Positions 1-8,585 of a stretch of 64,000 bases of DNA are shown here, in pieces. The translations under genes and the position numbers were made by a program. The stretch comes from an uncultured OCS116 cluster bacterium. GTDB lineage: Bacteria > Pseudomonadota > Alphaproteobacteria > Rhizobiales > TMED25. Positions within the stretch are counted from its first letter, which is position 1. Each line of letters opens with the position of its first letter. The stretch spans positions 1 through 64,000 of the forward strand of contig CACMIP010000004.1 of assembly GCA_902613795.1 (NCBI GenBank), in the 5' to 3' direction. A model generated the notes under the pieces. The model did no database searches. It was not told the origin of the DNA and saw only the letters and a program-made list of their open reading frames with translations.

Positions 1-46
1 TTTGAAGTAATTCAAGTCTGTTTGCGCTTATTCCTGACTCGGACAT
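1..46 (-). CDS. nusA: Transcription termination/antitermination factor NusA (N-terminal fragment, cut by window edge)
   Basis: Only the first 15 codons are in the window. They read MSESGISANRLELLQ, close to the usual alphaproteobacterial NusA start (ANRLELLQ). A GGAG ribosome binding site lies just upstream of the ATG. The gene follows rimP by 14 bases, which is the standard rimP-nusA order. NusA binds RNA polymerase and modulates pausing, termination and antitermination. The identification rests on this short match plus gene order. Confidence 0.8.
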   Translation of the reverse strand, partial: MSESGISANRLELLQ

Positions 47-60
47 ATTTATTCTCCAAT

Positions 61-567
61 TTATAGTTTCAATAATTTATCACTAAATACTAGTTTTGCC
101 TTGTTAATATTTTGAATGGGTATTTTCACTTTATTATTTACCTCAGTTGACTTTGCGTCGGTGAGTAGTAAATAACCCTCTTGAAATCCAAAAATTTCAC
201 CTCTGTAATTTTTTTTATTTTCAATTTTCTCGATCAATTCTACCTTGACTTGATTACCGATATTTTGAATAAAGTCTTTCTTCCTAACTAAAATACGATC
301 AATACCGGGTGATGATATTTCAATTCTATAATTATCAGGTAATAATCTATTGGATTCAATCATTGGCATTATTACTCTACTAGCTTTGGTACAATCATTG
401 ATATTAAGCTCTCCTGATATTCGCTCCATCATAATTTGTAATGCCCTCTCGTGACTATTAATTTTTACTTGCACAATTAGATAACCAAGCTCTTTAAGCT
501 CTGACTCAATCAGGGAAGAAATTTTACTCTCTTCCAATGTTTCGTTGTTTATCCGAAGTTCTTCCAT
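61..567 (-). CDS. rimP: Ribosome maturation factor RimP
   Basis: RimP assists late maturation of the 30S ribosomal subunit in the cytoplasm. The protein has the family hallmarks: the ISSPGIDRIL segment near residue 85-95 joins the N-terminal alpha/beta domain to a small C-terminal Sm-like barrel, and total length (about 168 residues) is normal. I prefer the internal ATG at 567 (MEELRINN) over the ORF-track start at 591, because the longer start overlaps the T-tract of an upstream terminator and has no ribosome binding site. It is followed closely by nusA, its usual partner. Confidence 0.9.
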   Translation of the reverse strand: MEELRINNETLEESKISSLIESELKELGYLIVQVKINSHERALQIMMERISGELNINDCTKASRVIMPMIESNRLLPDNYRIEISSPGIDRILVRKKDFIQNIGNQVKVELIEKIENKKNYRGEIFGFQEGYLLLTDAKSTEVNNKVKIPIQNINKAKLVFSDKLLKL

Positions 568-589
568 TCTTTTAATTAATGTATAAACC

Positions 590-616
590 AAAAAAAAAGG
601 CTTTTCGAGAAAGCCT
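590..616 (-). terminator. Rho-independent terminator between trmB and rimP
   Basis: Read on the minus strand, this is a 7-bp stem AGGCTTT/AAAGCCT with a 5-base loop (CTCGA), followed directly by a run of nine T. It lies after trmB and just before the rimP start. It should end the metK-trmB transcript or act as an attenuator ahead of rimP-nusA. No independent rimP promoter is obvious in the short gap. Confidence 0.75.
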
Positions 617-667
617 ATTATTGTTGAATTTCTGAATTTACATAATTATATCTTCGCGGCATAAATA

Positions 668-1320
668 TTACAAGCTTATTTTTTTGAAAGTTAAATAGAC
701 TGGGTTTTGGTCATTTTTGATGGCTTTCTTTTCGTATTTTGAATGTGTTGACGGGTATGGCTTTTCTGTAAAATCAATACTTTTCTCACATATCCAATCA
801 AATCTATTATTATTGAGTGTATGTATCCTTTATGATCGCTAGCGATTAAGATCTTACCACTTTTTTTAAGTACCCTATGAAATTTATCTATATTATTAGG
901 ATTGATTAATCGTCTTTTGTGATGTCTTCTTTTAGGCCACGGGTCAGGAAATAATATGTAGATAGATGAGAGACAATAATCTGCCATGCTATCTAGAATA
1001 TTTATAGCGTCTTCAGTGCTAATCCTTATATTTTTAATTTGTTTCTGATTAACTTCCTTAATTAAGTTTATTGCACCACTTATAAATGGCTCAGCTCCAA
1101 TAAACATTTTATTTTTATTATTTAACGCTTGCCAGAGCAAATGTTCCCCATACCCAAATCCAATCTCAAATTCGATATTGTCTCCAATGGTGAGAATGGA
1201 CTCATCGTCAAGCTTGTACTTTGGTAATATATTTTTTAAAATATATTGACTATGAGTATTGAGAGAGCGGCTTTTTTTCCGACCATATAGCTTGGACACA
1301 TACGGACTATCATTTTTCAT
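668..1320 (-). pseudogene. trmB: tRNA (guanine-N7)-methyltransferase TrmB, with a frameshift near the C-terminus
   Basis: TrmB makes m7G46 in tRNA using SAM. The N-terminal part is typical: a YGRKKSR segment near the start, a degenerate SAM-binding IEFEIGFGYGEHL, and FPDPWPKRRHHKRR around residue 130. The open frame ends in an unrelated tail (QNTKRKPSKMTKTQSI, stop at 691). The next frame carries the expected TrmB C-terminus, FDWICEKSIDF then PYPSTHSKYEKKA and NPVYLTF, ending at 668. The switch is near 811-815, where one extra base in an A/T run would restore the frame. Start is the ATG at 1320 (MKNDSPYVSKLYG), two bases after the metK stop; the ORF-track start overlaps metK. Everything else in the operon is intact, so a sequencing or assembly error is at least as likely as a true mutation. 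Confidence 0.85.
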
Positions 1321-1322
1321 AA

Positions 1323-2492
1323 CTAAGAAAGTTCTGATAAAAGTTTTTCTGCTAAATCTAATTTTTCCCATGAGAATGAACCATCCTGATTAGGAGATCT
1401 ACCAAAGTGACCATAGCAGCTTGTTTTTGAATATATTGGATTTTTTAGTGATAGGTGATCAATTATCCCTTTTGGAGATAAATCAAGAATTTTCATTATT
1501 GCGTCAGATAGTTTTTTTGTATCTATATTAGCACTATTATCCAGTTTTAAATAAAATGACATAGGGTGGGAGAGGCCTATAGCGTAAGATATTTGAATTT
1601 GGCATTTCTTAGCTATTTTTGCGTGCACAATATTTTTAGCAATATATCTCGCCATGTAAGCGGCCGATCTATCAACTTTTGAAGGATCTTTTCCCGAGAA
1701 TGCACCACCACCATGTGGGGCGGCTCCGCCATAGGTATCCACAATGATTTTTCTGCCGGTAAGCCCTGCATCACCATCCGGTCCGCCAATGACAAATCTG
1801 CCTGTTGGATTAATTATTACATCATTATTATTTTTTATCCATCCTTCCGGTAAGACGGACAAAATAATGTCAACTAGTATGTCTCTCACGTGGCTATTTT
1901 CTGCGGACTCATTATGTTGGTTTGATACGAGAATTTTATCTGCCCTTACAGGGTAATCATTTTCATACAAAAGGGTCACCTGACTTTTTGCATCGGGTCC
2001 AAGCTCTGGCAAATTGCCCGCTTTTCTTTCAACAGATATTTTTGATAAAATTTGATTTGCAAAATAAAGAGGTGCGGGCATATAGCTATCAGTCTCATCA
2101 GTCGCATAACCAAACATTATACCTTGATCACCGGCTCCCTGGTTTTTGTTTTCTGTCTCCAAGACTCCTTGGGCAATATCTTCAGACTGCCCATGAATTT
2201 TGTCAATGATCTCAATCTTTTCCCAATGAAAATTTTCATCTTCATATCCAATATCACGAATGCAATTTCTTACAATAGCTTTAAGATCGATTTTTTCACG
2301 AAAATTTAAAAGGCTAGTTTCACCTGCCAGTACTACAAGATTAGATGTTACTAATGTTTCAATCCCTGCGCGTGCGTTTGGATCAAGAAGAATTAAATTG
2401 TCCAAAATTCTATCAGATAGTTGATCTGCAATTTTATCAGGGTGCCCCTCCGAAACAGACTCGCTTGTAAATAGGTAAGCGTTCTTTGACAT
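1323..2492 (-). CDS. metK: S-adenosylmethionine synthetase MetK
   Basis: Makes S-adenosylmethionine from methionine and ATP in the cytoplasm; the product feeds TrmB next door and the radical-SAM MiaB upstream. The sequence opens with LFTSESVSEGHPDKIADQ, has GAGDQGIMFGYA near residue 120 and the glycine-rich GGGAFSGKDPSKVDRSAAY loop near 265. The length of 389 residues is standard. It sits between lnt and trmB with 26- and 2-base gaps. I saw no SAM riboswitch in the short upstream gap, so transcription probably comes from further up the operon. Confidence 0.97.
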   Translation of the reverse strand: MSKNAYLFTSESVSEGHPDKIADQLSDRILDNLILLDPNARAGIETLVTSNLVVLAGETSLLNFREKIDLKAIVRNCIRDIGYEDENFHWEKIEIIDKIHGQSEDIAQGVLETENKNQGAGDQGIMFGYATDETDSYMPAPLYFANQILSKISVERKAGNLPELGPDAKSQVTLLYENDYPVRADKILVSNQHNESAENSHVRDILVDIILSVLPEGWIKNNNDVIINPTGRFVIGGPDGDAGLTGRKIIVDTYGGAAPHGGGAFSGKDPSKVDRSAAYMARYIAKNIVHAKIAKKCQIQISYAIGLSHPMSFYLKLDNSANIDTKKLSDAIMKILDLSPKGIIDHLSLKNPIYSKTSCYGHFGRSPNQDGSFSWEKLDLAEKLLSELS

Positions 2493-2518
2493 TTGTATAC
2501 TTACTGCTCCTTATTTTT

Positions 2519-4117
2519 TTAAGATAACTTTTTGTTTGAGTAGTATATTAATAAAAAGCAGAGCAACAAAATAGAAAATAGAGGATTATATCCGTATTTT
2601 GTATAAAAAGTTATATCAGTTTTTTGAGGTAACATTGACTTTTTATAATATTCTGTATTTAATTTTGATTTAATAATTACTCTGCCGAATGGGTCAATTA
2701 CCCCACTAATACCAGTATTTGCGACTCTTACAACTGGTAAACCTCGTTCAACTGCCCTCAGTATTGACATGCTGAAATGTTGATATGGGCCCGAGCTTCT
2801 GCCAAACCATGCGTCGTTTGTCACATTCAGTATAAAATTTGTTTTTTGATTATAACTATGAAGAAATTCTGAAAATATAATTTCATAACATATAAGCACA
2901 TGAGGTATGATCAAGTCATCATCCAATACTGTCATGCCTCCTTGACCATTTGAGAAATTCCCGGATAATTGTTCAAAATTCAGAAACCCTAATTTTGATA
3001 AGAGGTGACTAAATGGCAAATATTCGCCGAAGGGTACTAACTTATTTTTGTCATACTTACCAATAATTTTATTTCTCCAATCAATCATAAATAAGCTGTT
3101 ATAAATTGATTGGTCACTTACTGCTCCACCGTCTCGCCGCAGAGAGCCCACCATCAGGTAGTCTTTCGATGACATATTTTTCGTTAAATCAGATGTTATT
3201 TGTAAATTTTCATCAATCAAATAAGGTGTAGCAGTTTCAGGCCATATAAAATATCTCTTACCTGAGGATTCTTCTTTATCATTTAACATTTCAATTGTAG
3301 CAGATATTAGTTTGTTTAAATTGACTTGGACCAATTCTCTATCCCATTTATCTGTCTGTTTTATGTTTGGCTGGATTATATTAATTTCAATATTATCAGT
3401 TTTGCCTCCTAATAATCCAGGCCTTGATAGTCCAAAGGTTATAATACCAAGTAATACGAATAAAGTTGGAAGCAATGATATATACTTTAACTCAGGCGAT
3501 TTATTCAATATCAATATTAAGGGCAAAGAAAATATTATTACTGTAAGCGTTGTTAAAAACAGTTCACCAAAAATAGAAATAATTTGTAAAATAGTATTAA
3601 TGTGAATAAGAGAATGGCCAATTTGTGCCCAAGGGAAATCAGTGACGCTTATTCTTAAATATTCTGAAATTGTCCATGCAATTGCAACAATAAATATTCT
3701 CGTTATATTTCTTGGGTAAAAAAAAGCTAATAATAAAGTTGATAAACCATAAAATAAAGATAGCGCTAATGGGACAAATAACAAGCTTGGCAGTAATAGA
3801 AGATAGTAAAGTTCAATTTCAATCAGCAGCGAAATATTAATCCAATAGAGGCTAAAGAAATAAAAACCATAACCAAAAGACATACCCAATAAAAAACATT
3901 TTATGAAAAATATTTTTCTAGAATGAAAATTTTTTTCGTCATTGAGAGCATCAAAATTAAAAATATAAATTGGTATCGTAAAAAATAGGACCACAAAAAA
4001 ATTTATAGGCTCGAGAGATAATACTGAAAGTGAGCCCATCAAAAAATTGATTAGGCATTTCCTTGGAAAGCTTGGATTATTTGGTTTTATTAAATTAAAA
4101 TCCATTAATTTAAGCAT
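2519..4117 (-). CDS. lnt: Apolipoprotein N-acyltransferase Lnt
   Basis: Adds the third acyl chain to the N-terminal cysteine of lipoproteins in the inner membrane. The N-terminal half is a series of hydrophobic segments. The C-terminal half is a nitrilase-like domain containing the Glu-Lys-Cys catalytic set: WPETATPY near residue 292, KLVPFGEYLPF near 361 and LICYEIIF near 413. Length (532) is normal. It lies 3 bases after ybeY. In many alphaproteobacteria a corC-type gene lies between ybeY and lnt and an Xre-type regulator between lnt and metK; both are absent here, consistent with genome reduction. Confidence 0.95.
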   Translation of the reverse strand: MLKLMDFNLIKPNNPSFPRKCLINFLMGSLSVLSLEPINFFVVLFFTIPIYIFNFDALNDEKNFHSRKIFFIKCFLLGMSFGYGFYFFSLYWINISLLIEIELYYLLLLPSLLFVPLALSLFYGLSTLLLAFFYPRNITRIFIVAIAWTISEYLRISVTDFPWAQIGHSLIHINTILQIISIFGELFLTTLTVIIFSLPLILILNKSPELKYISLLPTLFVLLGIITFGLSRPGLLGGKTDNIEINIIQPNIKQTDKWDRELVQVNLNKLISATIEMLNDKEESSGKRYFIWPETATPYLIDENLQITSDLTKNMSSKDYLMVGSLRRDGGAVSDQSIYNSLFMIDWRNKIIGKYDKNKLVPFGEYLPFSHLLSKLGFLNFEQLSGNFSNGQGGMTVLDDDLIIPHVLICYEIIFSEFLHSYNQKTNFILNVTNDAWFGRSSGPYQHFSMSILRAVERGLPVVRVANTGISGVIDPFGRVIIKSKLNTEYYKKSMLPQKTDITFYTKYGYNPLFSILLLCFLLIYYSNKKLS

Positions 4118-4120
4118 ATA

Positions 4121-4591
4121 TTATTCATGCAACAAATAGGGGTTTTTGAAACCAAGATTACTCATAATATTTATCTCAATTTTTTCCATTTCAAAGGCAC
4201 TTTTGTCATTATCATGATCAAAATCTAATAAATGTAGAATACCGTGTATTATAAGATGACTTAAATGCTCATCGAGATTTTTTCTTTGTTGAACAAGTTC
4301 AGATGTTATGTATTCGTAGGATAGAACTATGTCACCCAGATGAGGCTTTTCTGACTTAAATGATAAGATGTTTGTGGCTTTATTTGTATTTCTAAATTTT
4401 TTATTTAGCGCAGCTATGTTTTTATTTGATGTGAGTAATATGCTTAATTCGTCATATTGAGTATTATTAACATAAATTAATGTCTGTTCAGTAGCCTTCT
4501 CAATGACTGAATATATTTCAGAATGTTTCTCCCACTCATCAAAATCGATAATTATATCAGGCACTAGTTCATTTTTTGAGTATTTTATCAT
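4121..4591 (-). CDS. ybeY: Endoribonuclease YbeY
   Basis: A single-strand-specific RNase involved in 16S rRNA 3'-end maturation and ribosome quality control. The zinc-binding signature H-x3-H-x5-H is visible as HGILHLLDFDH near residue 116-126, and the fold marker NILSFKSE precedes it. The length of 156 residues is usual. The start overlaps the end of phoH by 23 bases, so translation is probably coupled. PhoH and YbeY are encoded together in very many bacteria. Confidence 0.95.
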   Translation of the reverse strand: MIKYSKNELVPDIIIDFDEWEKHSEIYSVIEKATEQTLIYVNNTQYDELSILLTSNKNIAALNKKFRNTNKATNILSFKSEKPHLGDIVLSYEYITSELVQQRKNLDEHLSHLIIHGILHLLDFDHDNDKSAFEMEKIEINIMSNLGFKNPYLLHE

Positions 4592-5558
4592 ACGCGTTTA
4601 TTATTTTTTTTACTAGTGAGTGTCTTACAACATCATCCGAGCTGAATTTAATTTGTTTTGTTTGACTCATATTCTTTGTAACTTGGATTGCTTCAAGCAA
4701 ACCAGATTTCTCGCTAGCTGGTAAATCAATCTGTGTTGGATCTCCAGTAATAACCATCTTGCTATTGATACCAAGTCGTGTAAGGAACATTTTCATTTGA
4801 ATTGAATTGCAGTTTTGTGCCTCATCTAAAATTATAAATGCATTTTCAAGCGTTCTGCCGCGCATGAATGCGAGGGGGGCAATTTCAATTATGTTATTAT
4901 CTAGTCCCTTTTGGACTTTATTTGTTGGAAGGCAGTCGTATAGTGCATCATATAGCGGACGTAAGTAAGGATCTATTTTTTCTTTTAAGTCTCCAGGTAA
5001 AAAGCCAAGTTTTTCTCCAGCTTCAACAGCTGGTCTTGATAAGATAATTCTATCAACCAATCCAGCCTCCAAAAAATATGCAGCAGCTGCAACAGCAAGG
5101 TATGTTTTTCCAGTTCCTGCTGGGCCAATACCAAATGTTAAAGGATTGTTATAAATCGAATTTATATATTCATCTTGATTTAATGATCTCGGAAGTATCG
5201 TTTTAATTTTTGTTTTTATAATACTTTTCTCTGATTTTTTTTGGTCAGATTTAATATTTTTTACTCTTATAGAACCTGAAACTTCATCAATATTATTGTT
5301 CACACCTAAATTATCTCTTTCGACCATATCAAGAATAATACTCTCTGCTATATTTAAATTTGATTTGTCACCTGAGATTTGTATTGTATTTCCGTGAGGT
5401 ATAATATCAACTGACACTTCCTTTTCTATCAACCTTAAATTTTCATCATTTTTACCAAAAATATTAACCAATTTACTTGAGTCATTAATTACAATATTCA
5501 TACAAGAGTTTGATATTCTGTTAACGGTTAGGCTCTGTTTACTCTTAACTATTTTCAA
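4569..5558 (-). CDS. phoH: PhoH family ATPase/RNA helicase-like protein
   Basis: PhoH proteins are P-loop ATPases thought to act on RNA together with YbeY. The Walker A motif GPAGTGKTYLA is near residue 143 and the Walker B region FIILDEAQN near 243. The N-terminal part before residue 110 resembles a KH-like domain. The first start overlaps miaB by 14 bases; an internal ATG at 5501 (MNIVINDSS) would give a start closer to the conserved domain, and I cannot decide between them. Overlaps on both sides indicate one transcript with miaB and ybeY. Confidence 0.93.
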   Translation of the reverse strand: MKIVKSKQSLTVNRISNSCMNIVINDSSKLVNIFGKNDENLRLIEKEVSVDIIPHGNTIQISGDKSNLNIAESIILDMVERDNLGVNNNIDEVSGSIRVKNIKSDQKKSEKSIIKTKIKTILPRSLNQDEYINSIYNNPLTFGIGPAGTGKTYLAVAAAAYFLEAGLVDRIILSRPAVEAGEKLGFLPGDLKEKIDPYLRPLYDALYDCLPTNKVQKGLDNNIIEIAPLAFMRGRTLENAFIILDEAQNCNSIQMKMFLTRLGINSKMVITGDPTQIDLPASEKSGLLEAIQVTKNMSQTKQIKFSSDDVVRHSLVKKIINAYDKILKK

Positions 5559-6867
5559 TTAACTCACCGCTTAGATTATTACTTTTAACAGAATTTATTT
5601 TAATATCAGCAAATTCCCCTATTTTATATGCTTTTCTAATATCTTCAAAAAAAACTGATTGTAAATGAGGTGTTCTACCAACCAACTGGCATCCCTCTTT
5701 ACCAACCTTTTCAATTAATATTTTTACAATTTTACTAATAAACTGATTATTAAATTGGAATTGCTGCTCTTTCAATAGACCCTGAAGTCGATTCAGCCTT
5801 TCAGATTTTATAGCCTGAGGGACCTGTGCTTCATAGTCAGCAGATGGTGTGCCGGGCCTTGGAGAATAATTAAATGAAAAAGCTTGTGCAAATTCAATCT
5901 TTTTGACAAGGTCCAGGGTTTCTTCAAAGTCCTTATCTGACTCACCCGGAAATCCCACAATAAAATCTGATGAGATTGCTATTCCTTTTTTTGCCGATCG
6001 AATTTTATCAATTACATCAATATACTTTTCAACGTCATGCTTTCTGTTCATTGACTTTAATATCTTATTTGATCCCGATTGTATTGGCAGGTGCATATAA
6101 GGCATTAATTTTTCAATATCCCTGTGTGCACAAATTAATTCATCATCAACATCATTTGGATGATTCGTTGTGTATCTTAATCTTTTTATTCCGGATATTT
6201 TAGATAATTCATAAATTAAGCGAGCCAAGTTTGAGGTACTATTTGTTAAACTTTCTCCATGGTAGGCATTGACATTTTGGCCTAGTAATGTCAATTCAAC
6301 AACCCCCTGATCAACAAGTGACTTTGCTTCTTCGATTAATTCTGCTGTAGTTCTAGAATATTCTGCGCCCCTTGTATATGGCACAACGCAAAAAGTACAA
6401 AATTTGTCACAACCCTCTTGTATCGTTAAAAAGGCAGTTGGCTTTTTTTCAAGCCTTTTTCTTCTTGTAAGCAAATTAAACTTATTTTCAATTGGAAAGT
6501 CCGTTTCGATAATTTTCTTTTTTTTATCCAATTTAGACACTAATTCAGGAAGCTTATGGTAAGTTTGTGGACCTATGACCATATCAACGTCAGGCATTCT
6601 CCGAATAATCTCACTATCTTCTGCTTGCGCTACGCAACCAGCAACTACAATCTTTTTTGCATTGTTTTGTTTTTTTAATCTGCCAATGTCAGAATATAAT
6701 TTTTCTGCCGCCTTTTCTCTTATATGACAAGTATTGAATATGACCAGGTCACTTTCATCAGAGTCTTTCGTTTCAGTGATACCTTCTTTGTTCAGAGCTT
6801 CTAATATTCTTTCAGAGTCATAAACATTCATCTGGCAACCATATGTTTTGACGTATACCTTTTTCAC
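5545..6867 (-). CDS. miaB: tRNA-2-methylthio-N6-isopentenyladenosine methylthiotransferase MiaB
   Basis: Radical-SAM enzyme that adds a methylthio group to i6A37 in tRNA. Three N-terminal cysteines for one 4Fe-4S cluster are in TYGCQMN, NTCHIREKA and VAGCVAQ. The radical-SAM cluster motif CDKFCTFC is near residue 154 and is followed by VVPYTRGAEYSR. A TRAM-type RNA-binding region ends the 440-residue protein. The product relies on SAM from MetK, encoded downstream in the same run of genes. It precedes phoH with a 14-base overlap. Confidence 0.96.
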   Translation of the reverse strand: MKKVYVKTYGCQMNVYDSERILEALNKEGITETKDSDESDLVIFNTCHIREKAAEKLYSDIGRLKKQNNAKKIVVAGCVAQAEDSEIIRRMPDVDMVIGPQTYHKLPELVSKLDKKKKIIETDFPIENKFNLLTRRKRLEKKPTAFLTIQEGCDKFCTFCVVPYTRGAEYSRTTAELIEEAKSLVDQGVVELTLLGQNVNAYHGESLTNSTSNLARLIYELSKISGIKRLRYTTNHPNDVDDELICAHRDIEKLMPYMHLPIQSGSNKILKSMNRKHDVEKYIDVIDKIRSAKKGIAISSDFIVGFPGESDKDFEETLDLVKKIEFAQAFSFNYSPRPGTPSADYEAQVPQAIKSERLNRLQGLLKEQQFQFNNQFISKIVKILIEKVGKEGCQLVGRTPHLQSVFFEDIRKAYKIGEFADIKINSVKSNNLSGELIENS

Positions 6868-6872
6868 AGTTA

Positions 6873-7646
6873 TTACACTCCTCTGCGCAGAGATTCAAGA
6901 AATCCGTCTCTCACAATATCTTCACATTCACTTGCAATATCTTTTCTAGATTTTTTTTCGGATATGTCAATTCTATTATGAAAAGTTACCTCTACCTCAA
7001 ACGAGCCCGAACGGATTATATTGTATATGTGGTTCAGTAAATCCATATCTCCATACCAAGCGATTAGCATGCGCTCAATTCGACTCATACTCAATCCGTT
7101 GTATTTAGTGTAAGCAATTGATATTGGTTGGATATTAAATTTACTTACTTCTGAGAGTTCGCACAATATAAATATGGATGATTTAAATGGAAGTACCCTA
7201 TTCCCATCACTTGATGTTCCTTCTGGGAATAGTACAACATTTTGATTATTAGATATTCTTTCTTGTATTTCATTTGCTGTTTTAGCAAGCTCCCTATTGT
7301 TATTTCTATTTATAAATATTGTCCTTTGAAGTCTTGCTAACCAGCTTATTAGAGGCCATCGAGATACTTCGCTCTTAGATACAAAGGATGTTTTAATGAT
7401 GGAACTTATTATAAGTATATCTATCCATGAGGCATGGTTTGAGACAATTAGCGATCCATCCCCGCCAAAACTTCCTTTCACAACAATTTTTATTGACAGT
7501 AATTTTAGAATGATTTTGTGGTAAATCATTGGGATTATTTTTGAGAGTGGTTTTTGAAATATATGCAGTAGTACTTGAACTGGAAGCAACAAAGAAGTTA
7601 TCAAAATAATGAGAAAAATAATCAAATAGCTCTTAAAAAATGACAT
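6873..7646 (-). CDS. plsC: 1-acyl-sn-glycerol-3-phosphate acyltransferase (PlsC family)
   Basis: Acylates lysophosphatidic acid to phosphatidic acid at the inner membrane. An N-terminal hydrophobic segment is followed by the family's HX4D motif in NHASWIDI near residue 71 and the substrate-binding FPEGTSSDG near residue 140. Length (257) is typical. It lies between fur and miaB with a 5-base gap to miaB, an order common in alphaproteobacteria. OlsB-like proteins elsewhere in the window are a separate family. Confidence 0.92.
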   Translation of the reverse strand: MSFFKSYLIIFLIILITSLLLPVQVLLHIFQKPLSKIIPMIYHKIILKLLSIKIVVKGSFGGDGSLIVSNHASWIDILIISSIIKTSFVSKSEVSRWPLISWLARLQRTIFINRNNNRELAKTANEIQERISNNQNVVLFPEGTSSDGNRVLPFKSSIFILCELSEVSKFNIQPISIAYTKYNGLSMSRIERMLIAWYGDMDLLNHIYNIIRSGSFEVEVTFHNRIDISEKKSRKDIASECEDIVRDGFLESLRRGV

Positions 7647-7662
7647 AATTAATTACTTATTA

Positions 7663-8076
7663 TTATTTATTTTTTTTTACTGCATAGATTTCAAGACGGT
7701 GGTTTATAATATTATAGCCCAATTTATTAGCAATTTTCTCTTGTAGTTTTTCGATTTCCTCATCCTGAAATTCAATCACCTTTCCTGTTTCAATATCAAT
7801 CAAATGGTCATGGTGATCTTTATGAACTGTTTCATAGCGTGATTTTCCATCTTTAAACTCATGCTTTTCTAATATACCGTTATTGTTAAAGAGTTTAAGC
7901 GTACGATATATTGTAGCAAGTGAAATACTATTGTTTATCGCATTTGATCTTCTGTATAATTCTTCCGCATCCGGATGGTCATGAGATGATGATAGTACTT
8001 GAGCAATAACTTTACGCTGCTCTGTCATTCTCAAGCCTTTTTGTATGCATTTTTGTTCAATTCTGTTTACAACCAT
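7663..8076 (-). CDS. fur: Fur-family metalloregulator (Mur/Fur type)
   Basis: A winged-helix repressor that senses Fe(II) or Mn(II) and controls metal uptake genes. The N-terminal HTH covers GLRMTEQRKVIAQVL and ISLATIYRTLKLF; the metal site includes HKDHHDHLID near residue 90. The C-terminal CxxC zinc site of E. coli Fur is absent: the position after HHDHLI is Asp, and there is no second cysteine pair. This matches the Mur/Fur branch of alphaproteobacteria, which often answers to manganese. Length 137. Confidence 0.88.
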   Translation of the reverse strand: MVVNRIEQKCIQKGLRMTEQRKVIAQVLSSSHDHPDAEELYRRSNAINNSISLATIYRTLKLFNNNGILEKHEFKDGKSRYETVHKDHHDHLIDIETGKVIEFQDEEIEKLQEKIANKLGYNIINHRLEIYAVKKNK

Positions 8077-8120
8077 CTTATTTTGGTTATTTCTCTATTT
8101 ACCATCACTCTAATATAACA

Positions 8121-8585
8121 TCAATTTTTGGTGTTGACCATTTGATATAATGCCGCATCAATCATCGTTTTGTTATATTTATAGTATGACTTTCTGGTAT
8201 TAATTTTTTTAAAGCCATTTTTTTCGTAGAGATTAATCGCACGAATATTATTCACAGCAACCTCTAAGTAAATATTTGTGACACCCATAGCTTTAAGTAA
8301 AGATAGCGTGCTGCTCAATAATAATGATCCAAAACCTTTTTGTCGACTTTTGATATCAATAACCATCATAATGATATCACAGTCTCTATCAGATACGTTG
8401 CCCGCAACAAAACCCACTGGGCTTTTCTTATTTTTTAGTATGTATAAAATTGAATTTTTATTTTCTATTAAATTTAAAAAAAAATTTTCATCCCAACATT
8501 TATGATATCCACCCCTCATTATTTCTATGATATTTTCAATATCATTAGTGCTAGCGGAATTAAAATACATACTTATATTATTCAT
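8121..8585 (-). CDS. rimI: GNAT N-acetyltransferase, RimI-like (ribosomal protein S18 or other N-terminal acetylation)
   Basis: A single GNAT domain with the acetyl-CoA loop RQKGFGSLL near residue 80 and the C-terminal YEKNGFKKI motif near 120. The location between tsaB and fur is the usual one for RimI in alphaproteobacteria. Its start overlaps tsaB by 8 bases. The first ATG is used; an ATG five codons in is also possible. Assignment to RimI rather than another GNAT rests mainly on position. Confidence 0.8.
   Translation of the reverse strand: MNNISMYFNSASTNDIENIIEIMRGGYHKCWDENFFLNLIENKNSILYILKNKKSPVGFVAGNVSDRDCDIIMMVIDIKSRQKGFGSLLLSSTLSLLKAMGVTNIYLEVAVNNIRAINLYEKNGFKKINTRKSYYKYNKTMIDAALYQMVNTKN

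Noticed and set aside
2493-2518. SAM riboswitch before metK
   Set aside because: The gap to lnt is only 26 bases and holds no stem; there is no space for a known SAM riboswitch class.
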